Assembly: GCA_020633895.1 (NCBI GenBank)
Contig: JACKCT010000011.1
Coordinates: forward strand, 1 to 64,000
Source of the DNA: Deltaproteobacteria bacterium
GTDB taxonomy: Bacteria; Lernaellota; Lernaellaia; JACKCT01
Reading direction: 5' to 3'
DNA: 64,000 nucleotides
In this document: positions 16,769 through 25,140 of the stretch, piece by piece
How the letters are laid out: each line of letters begins with the position of its first letter
Position numbering within the stretch: position 1 is the stretch's first letter
Position numbers and translations under genes: made by a program
The notes under the pieces: generated by a model
Seen by the model: only the letters and a program-made list of their open reading frames with translations
Databases searched by the model: none
Told to the model about the DNA's origin: nothing

Positions 16769-18928
16769 TTAGGAGCCGCAACCCGAGTTGTCGTCGTCGT
16801 CATCGTCGCCCGTATCGTCGTCGGCCGAATCGTCGTCGCCGAAGTCGTCATCCGAATCATCGTCCCCGGTGTCATCGTCCCCGGTATCGTCGTCGCCCGT
16901 GTCATCGTCGTCGTCATCGCCGACGGGGCCGTCCGTCAATCCGGTCAACACCAGCGAAAACGCCTGGGGGCCGTCGGGCACGTCCGAGCCGGTCACGACC
17001 ACCGTCACCGTCTCGCCGATGCGGGGTTCGCCGTCGAACTGCACCTGCTCCACCGGATCCCGATGGTTCTCGCCCTTGGTCGCGTCGTCCGCGGGGTGGG
17101 CCGGATCCAGAATCCAAGGCAACTCGTCGCCGTCTTTCGTGACGATCTTCAAATCCAGGTCATTAACCAACGATTTACTGGTCAGTACCGGGCCGGGCTT
17201 GTCCGTCCAGACCAACGTCGCCTTCACTTCACCGCCGTCGACCGTGAATTCCTGTTCCCAGACGTCGCCCTGGTCCAACGCCTCGTCCAGAACCAGAATT
17301 CCGTCGTCCATCGCCAGCACGGACCCGGGAATGTTGAGCACGCCGTAGCCCATGCGATAGCTCGGCCCGTCCTGCTCTTCCACCTTCTTCGCGCCGTGCA
17401 CCACCAACGCCTTGAACGTCGAGTGGGCCGCCAACGGCTCGCCTTTCGTGTCCTTCCAGCGCTGCATCAGCAGGGAAACGCCGCCGGTGACGACCGGTCC
17501 GGCCATGCTCGTGCCGCAAAAGGAGATGTATTCGTTCTTGCGACCCGTGGCGACAATGCCCGGCGGGCAGGCCTCGTCGTGATTTTCGCCGCAGACCGCC
17601 GGCGTCGCGCGCCCGGTCGAGCACCCCGGCGCCGACACATCCGGACGCAGTCGCCCGTCGTCGGTGGGCCCCCAACTGGAGAAGAACGAGACCGAGTCGT
17701 CCTCCTTGTTCGACGAGCCCACGCCGATGGAGTTCTTCGCCGTGGCCGGCGGCGCGATGGTCTCGTAGGTGCCGCATCCGGGGGAATAGCCCCGTTCGTT
17801 GCCGATGGACCACACGATGGAGATCGGGCCGTAGGCGCCGCCGACGATGGTGTCGATTTGCTGGGCGGTCAGATTGTAGTCGCCCTCAAACTCGCAGTAG
17901 CCGTTCTGGTCGTTGGCCAATTCGGCCAGGTTGGATCCGATGGAATTGTTGGCCACGTTCGCGCCGTACTCGTTGATGGCCGTGTCGTAGGCGGTGTCCA
18001 TGTTGCCGTAGTTGTAATACATGGGCGGCAGCAAGCCGTCGAAGCCGGGAATGAAGCTGGCGGAGATGACGCCCACTTCCGGCGCCATGCCTTCGATGAA
18101 CCCGTCCGAATTGGTCCCGTCACCGGCGATGATGCCGACCACGTGGTGGGGGTGGCCGACCACGTCGGGAACCGGCAATCCGAAGCGCTCGACGCGCCCG
18201 GCCCAGTCGTCGTTGCCGTCGAGCTTGACGACGCCGCCGTCCAGCACAAACGCCTTGACGCCCTTGCCGGTCAGGCCCCAGGTCTCCTTGGCCACGTCCG
18301 CGCCGGTGGCGGGCTTGGCCTGATACATATTCTCTTCGAGCTGCATCGACGTCTCGTCGACCCACATCACCGCGTCGTTCGCCGCGATGGCTCCGAAGTC
18401 CCGCTCCCCGGCGGCAACCTGGAACAGGCGGATCGACGGGGCCTCGTCCAGAATCGCAAGGCCCATCCCCTCGAGCATCGCCCGACCCTGGGCCATGGTC
18501 ACGTCGGGATGCATCTGAACGTCGAGGACGCGGCGGCCGTCGGCCAACTTGCTATGGGCATGCAGCATGCCGTCGCGCAGGCCGCGCGAGATCTTGTCTT
18601 CGGCCGGCAGTTCGCCCGCCCAACGCACCCGCCGCGCGGCGGCGTCGGTCACATGGTCCAGGCGAGCGACCCAGGCCCCGTTGCCCAGCGGCGTCAGCAA
18701 ATGCAATCCCTCACGCGCCAGTTCGCGACGCTCGGCGGCCGTCGGTTTATGGTCCATCCGGACCAGGGCGTGCGTGCCGTCCATGGACGCCGGACTCGAC
18801 CCGACCGATTTTTCCAAGGTCGGATCGATGGTTCGGTTTTTCAAATGAATGGCATCGTCGGCCAGGCCCGGACGGGCGGTCCAACTCAAGGCAACGGCCG
18901 CCATCGCGACCAGCGACAAAAAACGCAT
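16769..18928 (-). CDS. Subtilisin-like serine protease (S8) with Asp-rich C-terminal tail ending GCGS
   Basis: A 719-residue secreted protease with a signal peptide (residues 1-23), a long N-terminal region that may be an I9-like propeptide (about 24-205), and an S8 catalytic domain. The triad is visible: D230 in FVLDGG, H259 in VGHPHHVVGIIAG, and S474 in GTSMAGP. The usual HGTH is HPHH here, but the catalytic His is kept. A jelly-roll/P-domain-like region follows, then about 60 residues of repeated GDDDT units and a terminal SGCGS. A strong GGAGG site precedes the ATG. It may process other surface proteins, but that is inference. Confidence 0.88.
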   Translation of the reverse strand: MRFLSLVAMAAVALSWTARPGLADDAIHLKNRTIDPTLEKSVGSSPASMDGTHALVRMDHKPTAAERRELAREGLHLLTPLGNGAWVARLDHVTDAAARRVRWAGELPAEDKISRGLRDGMLHAHSKLADGRRVLDVQMHPDVTMAQGRAMLEGMGLAILDEAPSIRLFQVAAGERDFGAIAANDAVMWVDETSMQLEENMYQAKPATGADVAKETWGLTGKGVKAFVLDGGVVKLDGNDDWAGRVERFGLPVPDVVGHPHHVVGIIAGDGTNSDGFIEGMAPEVGVISASFIPGFDGLLPPMYYNYGNMDTAYDTAINEYGANVANNSIGSNLAELANDQNGYCEFEGDYNLTAQQIDTIVGGAYGPISIVWSIGNERGYSPGCGTYETIAPPATAKNSIGVGSSNKEDDSVSFFSSWGPTDDGRLRPDVSAPGCSTGRATPAVCGENHDEACPPGIVATGRKNEYISFCGTSMAGPVVTGGVSLLMQRWKDTKGEPLAAHSTFKALVVHGAKKVEEQDGPSYRMGYGVLNIPGSVLAMDDGILVLDEALDQGDVWEQEFTVDGGEVKATLVWTDKPGPVLTSKSLVNDLDLKIVTKDGDELPWILDPAHPADDATKGENHRDPVEQVQFDGEPRIGETVTVVVTGSDVPDGPQAFSLVLTGLTDGPVGDDDDDDTGDDDTGDDDTGDDDSDDDFGDDDSADDDTGDDDDDDNSGCGS

Positions 18929-19142
18929 TGTTCCTCCGGGGAGCGCTCGTCATCACGGCGAGGCAAAGGGCCGCGTCGCGGCCCCTCAAGCAAACGTTCA
19001 ATTCGGCGCCTCTTTTATAGCACGTCGCGTGGTGAGGATGTAAGTCGCGTTCCCGGAATGCCGATACCGCCGGGGGACGCACCCGGGTTGTTCGCCGCGG
19101 ACGCGATGGCCTATGATCGTGCGGTTCGATATCGAGGTGCGC

Positions 19143-19343
19143 GTGGCGTATATCAGATGCCCGGAATGCGGCGAGCAGGTTTCCAGCAAGGCCTACAACT
19201 GCCCCCACTGCGGGTGCCCCATGCCCCTGTTCGGCGGCGGCAAGGCCAAGGCGAAAAAGCACGCCGTCCTGGCCGGAGTGGGGTGCCTGGGTTTGATCGC
19301 GGTCATCGCAGCCGCCTACCTGCTTGTCACGCGCGTGCTCTAG
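19143..19343 (+). CDS. Small zinc-ribbon protein with one membrane helix
   Basis: A 66-residue protein: a zinc ribbon (RCPECG and CPHCGCP, two CxxC pairs), a short Gly/Lys linker and one C-terminal hydrophobic helix (AVLAGVGCLGLIAVIAAAYL). The GTG at 19143 is chosen because GAGG lies 6 bases upstream and it begins just before the ribbon; an ATG at 19113 in the same frame is possible (76 residues). Such zinc-ribbon/TM proteins are common and mostly uncharacterised. It resembles the zinc-ribbon protein at 42088 in plan only. Confidence 0.65.
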   Translation: MAYIRCPECGEQVSSKAYNCPHCGCPMPLFGGGKAKAKKHAVLAGVGCLGLIAVIAAAYLLVTRVL

Positions 19344-19382
19344 CGACGCCTGATCCATCCAAACTCTCGTCGCCACAAAAAA

Positions 19383-19408
19383 ACGCCGGGGCCATGCGAC
19401 CCCGGCGT
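19383..19408. terminator. Bidirectional terminator-like hairpin
   Basis: Perfect 9-bp stem ACGCCGGGG / CCCCGGCGT with an 8-base loop, followed on plus by CTTTCGTT and preceded by a run of A (a T-run for the minus strand). It lies between two convergent genes. Confidence 0.75.
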
Positions 19409-19436
19409 CTTTCGTTCGTGCGTTTTTCGGGCGCGC

Positions 19437-20654
19437 TTAGAACACCACCTCGGTGTTGAGCGTGATGAACTGGTCGGCCTGCTTGGTGACGTCGTCGCCG
19501 TTGTCGTCGACGATCTCCGCGGTGTAGGAGGTAGCGCGGTAGTTCAGGTTGAACTTAATTTCCTTCAGCGGGTAGTACCAAATGCCCGCCAGGATCGTAC
19601 TCTCCTCATCTTGGTAGCCCACGCCCGTGCCCTCGTCGTTCTCCGTATTGGGATCGAAGTCATCGTAATAGACGAGCAGACCCCACTGTTTGCAGAACTG
19701 GAACTCAAGCCAAGCCGCCAGCACGGTCGAATCGACCGGATCCACGCCGTCGAGTTCCTCTTCCACGGTGCGCATGCCGTACTCGCCGTAGAGCGCCAAG
19801 CTCATCGAATCGGAGAACGGATAGGCATAGTTGAGAATACCGCCGTAGTAGGTATCGACCACATCCGGGTGGTTAGTCTCGACTTTCCCGTACCCGGCCA
19901 TGCCCATGATATTCAGTTCCCCGGCGTCCTTCACTCCAGCCAGCGCGTTCACGTACGCAGCGGCCTGGGCATGCTTTCCCGAGTTGGCCTCCTGGCGGCC
20001 GACACCTTCGCCGTTGAACACACCGGCTTTCCAACCACCGAAGCCCTTGGGGAAGGAACCGTGAACCGCCACACCCGTGTCCGACGGGCCGGTGCGCACC
20101 ATACCGTGCTCGAACATCGCCTCGTTCCTGATGTAGCGGTGCTTCCACAGCTTATAGACTGTGGCGTGGGACGACGGCTGAAGACCGAAGGTGCCGCCGA
20201 TTTCCGGAATCGGCTGGTAGGTCAGATACGCGAATTTCACGAACACCTCGGGGCGGTCGGTGCGAGACGAGGTCGCTCCGCTGATCACTTCGGTGCCCTC
20301 GTCATTCGCGTCCACAGTGCCGTCACCATTGGTATCCGTCGTGGCCGGCAAGGTCGTAGTCGTGTAGGACACCGTCTCGCCGGGCCGAGAGTCGAAGGTG
20401 ACACGCGCCGACCAGTCGTCCGAGAGTTTGGCTTTCAGACCCAGATAGGTACGCGTGACGTTAAAGCTGTTGGTGTCATTGTCGTCGAATCGGGGATCGT
20501 AATCCTCGTACCCCGAAATATTGTACGTGTAATCCAGGAACAGGCGCATCTCCGGCGTGACCTTCGGACCGTCGCCGTCCGCACGGGCCGCCGAGACTCC
20601 CACCGTCGCCGTCAGCACCAACGCCGCCAGCGCCAAGAACCCTACGCGTTTCAT
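19437..20654 (-). CDS. Outer-membrane porin-like beta-barrel protein
   Basis: A 405-residue protein with signal peptide MKRVGFLALAALVLTA...ARA. The start at 20654 is fixed by a strong AAGGAGGAG. The mature part shows alternating amphipathic strands (KLSDDWSARVTFDSRP, VKFAYLTYQP, LLVYYDDFDP, IKFNLNYRATSY) and ends in Phe (LNTEVVF), the usual BAM targeting signature. It is similar in style to phosphate-selective (OprO/OprP-like) porins. An internal DTNGDGTVDANDE segment looks like a Ca2+-binding loop in an extracellular turn. The solute is unknown. Terminator hairpin at its 3' side. Confidence 0.75.
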   Translation of the reverse strand: MKRVGFLALAALVLTATVGVSAARADGDGPKVTPEMRLFLDYTYNISGYEDYDPRFDDNDTNSFNVTRTYLGLKAKLSDDWSARVTFDSRPGETVSYTTTTLPATTDTNGDGTVDANDEGTEVISGATSSRTDRPEVFVKFAYLTYQPIPEIGGTFGLQPSSHATVYKLWKHRYIRNEAMFEHGMVRTGPSDTGVAVHGSFPKGFGGWKAGVFNGEGVGRQEANSGKHAQAAAYVNALAGVKDAGELNIMGMAGYGKVETNHPDVVDTYYGGILNYAYPFSDSMSLALYGEYGMRTVEEELDGVDPVDSTVLAAWLEFQFCKQWGLLVYYDDFDPNTENDEGTGVGYQDEESTILAGIWYYPLKEIKFNLNYRATSYTAEIVDDNGDDVTKQADQFITLNTEVVF

Positions 20655-20929
20655 CTCTCCTCCTTGTGGTGATGCGAGCCGCCGCGCACATTCACCGCGA
20701 CCGCCGTGCATCATCAATTGCGATTCATCCACGGACACAACACACAGTCCATTTCCAAGAATGAGCGAAAATCTAGCATAAACGCTGCAAAAGGCAAGAG
20801 GTATTTTCGTCCCGGGATCGGAAGGATCAAAAAACCCGACGGCGAACGAACGCTACGTTCCCGTCCAGTCCGAACGCCGCATCGGACATATCAATATCCG
20901 CTGAATAATCATAAGGATGCGCGTTCGCC

Positions 20930-20957
20930 TTGACAGTCGGTTCGGTCGGCGTATTGT
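20930..20957 (+). promoter_or_regulatory. Predicted sigma70-type promoter of pyrB
   Basis: TTGACA at 20930-20935, a 16-base spacer, then TATTGT at 20952-20957. It lies inside the longest open frame of pyrB, so it argues for the downstream TTG start at 20986 with a short leader. Confidence 0.55.
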
Positions 20958-20985
20958 GTCGTCCCAAGCCAAAGGGGGCGCCGGC

Positions 20986-22179
20986 TTGGACCTGAAACAG
21001 TACGAATCCCGCACCAGTCGACCGATTCAAGCCAAAGTTCCCGATTTTCAGCGCCACGAGCGCCTCAAACACGTCCTGTTCTCTCAGCAATTCAACACCG
21101 GACTGCTCAACCACCTGGCCCGCGTGGCGACCAACATCCGCGCCCTGGCCAAGAGCCGCGACGGCCACATCTGGCTGTCCCAACTGCTGCCGCACAAGCG
21201 GGCGATGCTCTACTTCACGCAGGCCTCCACGCGCACCTTCCTGTCGTTTACCGCCGCCTGCCAGATCCTGGGCATCACCTGCAACGAGATCCGCGACCCC
21301 AAGGTCAGCAGCGAATACAAGGGCGAAAACCCGCTGGATTCGGTTCGCATGTTCTCCAGCTACTTCGACTTGATCATCATGCGCAGCGTCATCGCCAACT
21401 TCGCCGAATGCTGCGCCTATCTGATGAACGACCTGGAACGATCCGACCAACGCAGCGTCCCGATCATCTCCGGCGGCGCGGGCACCGATCAGCACCCCAC
21501 GCAGGCGCTGCTGGATATGTACACGATCCTGCGAACCTTCGAGTTCACCTCGCCCCAGGACTCCAGCCTGCGCACCCGCTTCGCCGAGTTGCAGTCCCGC
21601 TACCCGTCGCTGACCAAGGGCCCCGCGGACAAGACCTACTGCTTCTGCGGCGACATCGGCCGAGGCCGGACGGTGCGTTCGCTGTCGGTGCTGCTGTCGC
21701 TGTACGAGAACGTCACGATGATTTTCGTCGCGCCGGATCACGACAAGCTGCGCCTGTCCGGCGACCTGAAGCAGTTCCTGATTTCCCGCAAGGTGAAGGT
21801 GATCGAAACCGAGGATCTGCGCGAGGTGATCGGCGAGGCGGACTGCCTGTACATGACGCGCATCCAGCACGAGCACGATAAGCCCGAGGACAAGACGTTC
21901 TTCGACGAGCTGGACATGTCGCGCTATACCCTGACGCCCGAGATGGTCGGACGCATGCGCGACTACACCCCGATCATGCATCCCTTTCCGCGCAACGAGG
22001 AGATCCCCTTCGAGATCGACAAGGATCCCCGCGCCATGTACTTCCGCCAGGCCCGCAACGGCATGTGGATCCGCGCCGCCCTGATCGCCTACCTGTTCGA
22101 CATGGACGGACGCATCATGAGCAAGCACGCCGAGATGTTTTCCGATTATCAGTCGTACAACGAAGGCGTCCTGGCGTAG
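20986..22179 (+). CDS. pyrB: Aspartate carbamoyltransferase, long-form catalytic chain
   Basis: Second step of pyrimidine synthesis: carbamoyl phosphate plus aspartate to carbamoyl-aspartate. Family motifs are present: carbamoyl-phosphate loop STRTFLSF (classical enzymes have STRTRxSF), the K-G-E region SSEYKGEN, GTDQHPTQALLD and MHPFPRNEEI. At 397 residues it is longer than the roughly 310-residue E. coli chain and fits the long bacterial type. The TTG at 20986 is chosen because AAAGGGGG lies 7 bases upstream and a promoter (20930-20957) overlaps the region an ATG at 20917 would need. No pyrI or other pyr gene is adjacent. Confidence 0.85.
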   Translation: MDLKQYESRTSRPIQAKVPDFQRHERLKHVLFSQQFNTGLLNHLARVATNIRALAKSRDGHIWLSQLLPHKRAMLYFTQASTRTFLSFTAACQILGITCNEIRDPKVSSEYKGENPLDSVRMFSSYFDLIIMRSVIANFAECCAYLMNDLERSDQRSVPIISGGAGTDQHPTQALLDMYTILRTFEFTSPQDSSLRTRFAELQSRYPSLTKGPADKTYCFCGDIGRGRTVRSLSVLLSLYENVTMIFVAPDHDKLRLSGDLKQFLISRKVKVIETEDLREVIGEADCLYMTRIQHEHDKPEDKTFFDELDMSRYTLTPEMVGRMRDYTPIMHPFPRNEEIPFEIDKDPRAMYFRQARNGMWIRAALIAYLFDMDGRIMSKHAEMFSDYQSYNEGVLA

Positions 22180-22202
22180 TCATCCTCGGGATGCGCGATT
22201 CC

Positions 22203-22309
22203 GGGTGCCGCATTTTCGCGAGGACGCAAGTCCGAGAGAAGATGTGAATCTTTACCGGAACCAATTCACACCCTTGCCCGACTTCGTCGGTCGAAGAGTG
22301 TGGCACCCT
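22203..22309. repeat. Inverted pair of family-C palindromes
   Basis: Two copies of a 46-base hairpin unit (GGTGCCACACTTTC...GAAGGTGTGAA type): plus at 22203-22249 and minus at 22264-22309. The inner stems are GGAC/GTCC and CGAC/GTCG. Sister copies lie at 34382, 52852, 62435 and 62504. Confidence 0.7.
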
Positions 22310-22319
22310 CGACGACACA

Positions 22320-22850
22320 TCAATCTCCGTCGTCCCCCGGCATGAACCCCAACACCACCGCCGGCAATCCATGCGCGAAAAACGACGCGATCCACCACGC
22401 GATCCACGACCGGCCCGTGCGGTGGGCATAGAGCGCCGTCAGGCCCATGGTGACAAGCGTCAGCGCCCCGTCCGCGACCAGGTTCGCGCCCAACGGCGAG
22501 AGCACGTACCCCACCGGCAGGGCGTAGTACGTCACCAGACCAAGATGCGCGACACCGACCGCCAAACACACCCGACGCAGTCCCCCGGCCCTTTCGGCCG
22601 GCCGCGCGCGGCTGCTCCATGCCGTCCCGACCCACACCGCGGTCAACGCCGCCGACGCGGCCATCAAAAAACGGGCGGCCTCTTCCATTTCGCCGGGCAG
22701 GTGCCGGGAATAGATCAACACCTCGATCGCCCGCGCCGCCCACAACGGGGCCCACGCCGCCGCCAGATAGGGCCATCGACGGTGCGGCCCCACCAGCAGC
22801 GCCACCGTCGCCAGCGCGGCGAAATAAGCGGCCAAAACGTATTGAAACAT
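22320..22850 (-). CDS. Polytopic membrane protein of unknown function
   Basis: A 176-residue protein with about five to six hydrophobic segments (for example FQYVLAAYFAALATVALLV, AHLGLVTYYALPVGYVL and WIAWWIASFFAHGLPAVVLG) and a short acidic end PGDDGD. I do not recognise the family. Arg/Trp-rich short loops are typical of small inner-membrane proteins. It is convergent with pyrB and separated from it by two palindromic repeats. The ATG lacks a strong ribosome site. An overlapping frame at 22252-22776 has shadow composition and was not called. Confidence 0.6.
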   Translation of the reverse strand: MFQYVLAAYFAALATVALLVGPHRRWPYLAAAWAPLWAARAIEVLIYSRHLPGEMEEAARFLMAASAALTAVWVGTAWSSRARPAERAGGLRRVCLAVGVAHLGLVTYYALPVGYVLSPLGANLVADGALTLVTMGLTALYAHRTGRSWIAWWIASFFAHGLPAVVLGFMPGDDGD

Positions 22851-22969
22851 GCCTGAACCCGCGATCGGTGAAGGAAGCCGGATCTTAGACCCGCCCGACG
22901 CGATTGCAAATCGGCCTCAACTTGCTAACATCGCTTGCCCTTTCACCTCCCATCGAAAAAGGCCCATTC

Positions 22970-24016
22970 ATGAGCGCCGCCGTCCAAGAAGCCACGCCCA
23001 AGGAGATCGCCGCCGCCCTGCACGAGCAGTTCCCGGTCGCCGATCTGCATATCGATACCCTGCTGTCCCACGAGTTGCTGGGCTACGACATGCTGCGTCG
23101 CCACCAGAACAAGGTGCCGTTCGCCCCGCTGCTCTTCCACGCCGACCTGCCCCGCGCGCGGGAGGCCGGCCTGAATATCTGGGGCCTGGGTCTGGTCACG
23201 TGGCCCATGGGCGATCCGATCCGCCTGTTCAAACACATCGAGCGCGAGCTGCTCTACATGAACCGGGTCTGCGCCCAGTACCCGGAGGAAATTTACGTCA
23301 TCACGGACAAGGCCTCCCTGGCCGACGGTGTCGCGAAAAATCGCGTCGGCTGCTTCGCGGGCATCGAGGGCGCCCACGCCATCTCCGGCAACCTGGACCG
23401 GCTGCGTCGTTCCTATGACCTGGGGATGCGCTATTTCACCATGGCCCATTTCTCCTGCAACGAGGCGTGCGCCTGCGCCAAGGGCTGGGGCGCCAAGACC
23501 CGCACCAACGAAGGGCTCACTCCCTTCGGACGCACCCTCCTGGACACGCTGCACAAGATGAGCATCGTGGTGGACCTGTCCCACATCAACAAAAAGGGCT
23601 TCATGGAGTGCTGCGAGCGCTCCGACCGCCCGGTGATGGTCAGCCACACGGGCCTGTCCGGCGTCTTCCCCTCCTGGCGCAACATCGACGACGAGCAGGT
23701 CGAAGCCGTCGCGAAAAACGGCGGCGTCATCGGCGTGATCTTCGGCCCCCAATTTCTCAACGGCGCTTTGTTCAACTGCACGATCGACGATCTGGTCGAC
23801 CATATGCTCCACGTCATCCGCATCGCCGGCGCCGACCACGTGGCCTACGGCTCGGACACGGACGGCTGGCTGGCCACCATGCCCAAGGGCTTTCGCGGCA
23901 TCGAAGACCTGCCCCTGATCACGCAGCGGCTGCTCGAGCGCGGCGTGGCGGTCGACGACGTCAAAAAGATCATGGGCGGCAACGTGGAGCGCCTGCTCAA
24001 CGAGATTCTGGCGTAG
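22970..24016 (+). CDS. Membrane dipeptidase (peptidase M19)
   Basis: A 348-residue zinc dipeptidase of the renal dipeptidase family. The metal-site motifs are present: DLHIDTL near the N-terminus (family DxHxD), GIEGAHAI with the bridging Glu, VDLSH and VSHTGLSG with the two His, and GSDTDGW. The family hydrolyses dipeptides, including some with D-amino acids. There is no signal peptide, so it is probably cytosolic as in many bacteria. The start at 22970 follows AAAAAGG by 8 bases; the open frame begins at 22904. It ends 12 bases from the convergent HRDC gene. Confidence 0.88.
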   Translation: MSAAVQEATPKEIAAALHEQFPVADLHIDTLLSHELLGYDMLRRHQNKVPFAPLLFHADLPRAREAGLNIWGLGLVTWPMGDPIRLFKHIERELLYMNRVCAQYPEEIYVITDKASLADGVAKNRVGCFAGIEGAHAISGNLDRLRRSYDLGMRYFTMAHFSCNEACACAKGWGAKTRTNEGLTPFGRTLLDTLHKMSIVVDLSHINKKGFMECCERSDRPVMVSHTGLSGVFPSWRNIDDEQVEAVAKNGGVIGVIFGPQFLNGALFNCTIDDLVDHMLHVIRIAGADHVAYGSDTDGWLATMPKGFRGIEDLPLITQRLLERGVAVDDVKKIMGGNVERLLNEILA

Positions 24017-24028
24017 CAACCCGGCTCT

Positions 24029-24787
24029 CTAAAACGGATCTTCCTCTTCTTTTTCCCGCGAGGGCGGCGGCGGCATCGGTACGTCGCTGCTCATCCCCAG
24101 ACTTCGCCCTTCGTGCCGACGCATCGGCAGCGTGACGATGCCTTCGCCCGTCGTTTTGCCGTCCATGGTTCTTTCGCGAGAGGCGGTCTGCCCGCTGACC
24201 GATGATCGAATTTCGTTAATTTTTTCCCGCGCGTGAGAATTTTCCGACGTGACTGCGTCTTCCGCCTCGCGAAGGGCGAGTAGGAGCAATTCACCATAGC
24301 GCTCCACCCGAGCGTGACCAAATCCGCGAACTGCATGGAGTTCGCCGACCCGACTCGGACTGCGTTGGATGATCTCGACAAGCTGTCTGTTTGTGGCGAC
24401 GACATAGGCCGGTGACGATTCGCGTTTTGCTTGGCGCAATCGCCATGCCGAAAGTCGATCGAAAATATCGCGCTGGCGCGCGTCCAATTCTTCGCGAAGG
24501 TCGCGGGTGCGGGTCGTCGCCGTTGTCGCCTCGGGGATCGTCGGTTTTTCGCCGCCGGTCGATCCATGCGAACCGGATGCGTCCCGCGCGGTCGGCGCCT
24601 CGCCCAGGTACGACGCCACGACCGTCAGATACGGCCGCCCGTGGTGGATGAAGAAATGGTCCGAGAACCGACGCAGGTCGCGGCCCTTCAGAAACGCCTG
24701 CAACTCCCGATCGTCGAAGTTTCGCTTCTCGTCGTCGAACTCGAGCGTGAAAATCTTGAGCCGCACCGGCCCGCCGGTCCCCGACAT
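24029..24787 (-). CDS. HRDC-domain protein, orphan, of the type seen with retroelements
   Basis: A 252-residue protein. The N-terminus (KIFTLEFDDEKRNFDDRELQ, then HFFIHHGRPYLTVVASY) matches, as I remember it, the small domain at the start of HRDC proteins encoded beside diversity-generating or similar reverse transcriptases. Residues about 115-190 form the HRDC domain (LSAWRLRQAKRESSPAYVV, then LVEIIQRSPSRVGELHAVRG and RVERYGELLL), a nucleic-acid-binding helical module. The C-terminal tail is disordered and acidic. No reverse transcriptase, template repeat or variable gene is visible in this window. The start at 24787 follows GAGGAG; the longer frame to 24907 has no support. Confidence 0.65.
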   Translation of the reverse strand: MSGTGGPVRLKIFTLEFDDEKRNFDDRELQAFLKGRDLRRFSDHFFIHHGRPYLTVVASYLGEAPTARDASGSHGSTGGEKPTIPEATTATTRTRDLREELDARQRDIFDRLSAWRLRQAKRESSPAYVVATNRQLVEIIQRSPSRVGELHAVRGFGHARVERYGELLLLALREAEDAVTSENSHAREKINEIRSSVSGQTASRERTMDGKTTGEGIVTLPMRRHEGRSLGMSSDVPMPPPPSREKEEEDPF

Positions 24788-24967
24788 CCTAACGCACTCC
24801 TCGTCGACCCGCGGCCCCATCGCCGCGCCGATCGCCCCAAGGCAAAACCAAAACCCATGCCAAACACGCCACGGCGTCTCAAACCCTGAATTGACGCAGG
24901 TTTTCACGAACCGGAAAGGGAAATCGCGAAGGAGCCGAAAGGCGGAGTGTTCGATTATCGGTCAGCG

Positions 24968-25007
24968 ACTATTCGAAAATCGGAGACGATACCGATCTTC
25001 GAATAGT
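24968..25007. repeat. 16-bp-arm palindrome in the HRDC/lipoprotein gap
   Basis: ACTATTCGAAAATCGG and CCGATCTTCGAATAGT form a 16-bp stem with one mismatch and an 8-base loop. No T-run follows. It is the only notable structure in the 24788-25140 gap, which otherwise holds the divergent promoters of the HRDC gene and the 25141 lipoprotein. It resembles none of the repeat families A-E. Confidence 0.6.
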
Positions 25008-25140
25008 GACACCCTTTCGACACGCGCTGTCACGAATTTTTCCTTGTCCCATGCGGCGCGCGATGCCAATAATAGCTGGACTCTCGAAAATCACGGCGGC
25101 ATTCGGGGCGCCGCCGGTCGACAGCAAAAGGATGCGAACG

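Noticed and set aside
16643-19459. 938-residue plus-strand frame opposite the subtilase
   Set aside because: It mirrors the subtilase gene, whose catalytic triad and signal peptide are intact; the frame has no domain and is His/Arg/Gly-rich shadow.
20300-20360. Dockerin or EF-hand domain in the porin
   Set aside because: A single DTNGDGTVDANDE loop without a partner helix pair is better read as a Ca2+-binding turn of the barrel.
22252-22776. 174-residue frame overlapping the membrane protein at 22320-22850
   Set aside because: Gly/Arg/Val-rich shadow in another frame; the 22320-22850 frame has proper hydrophobic segments.
24029-25140. Diversity-generating retroelement
   Set aside because: No reverse transcriptase, Avd or template/variable repeat could be found around the HRDC gene.
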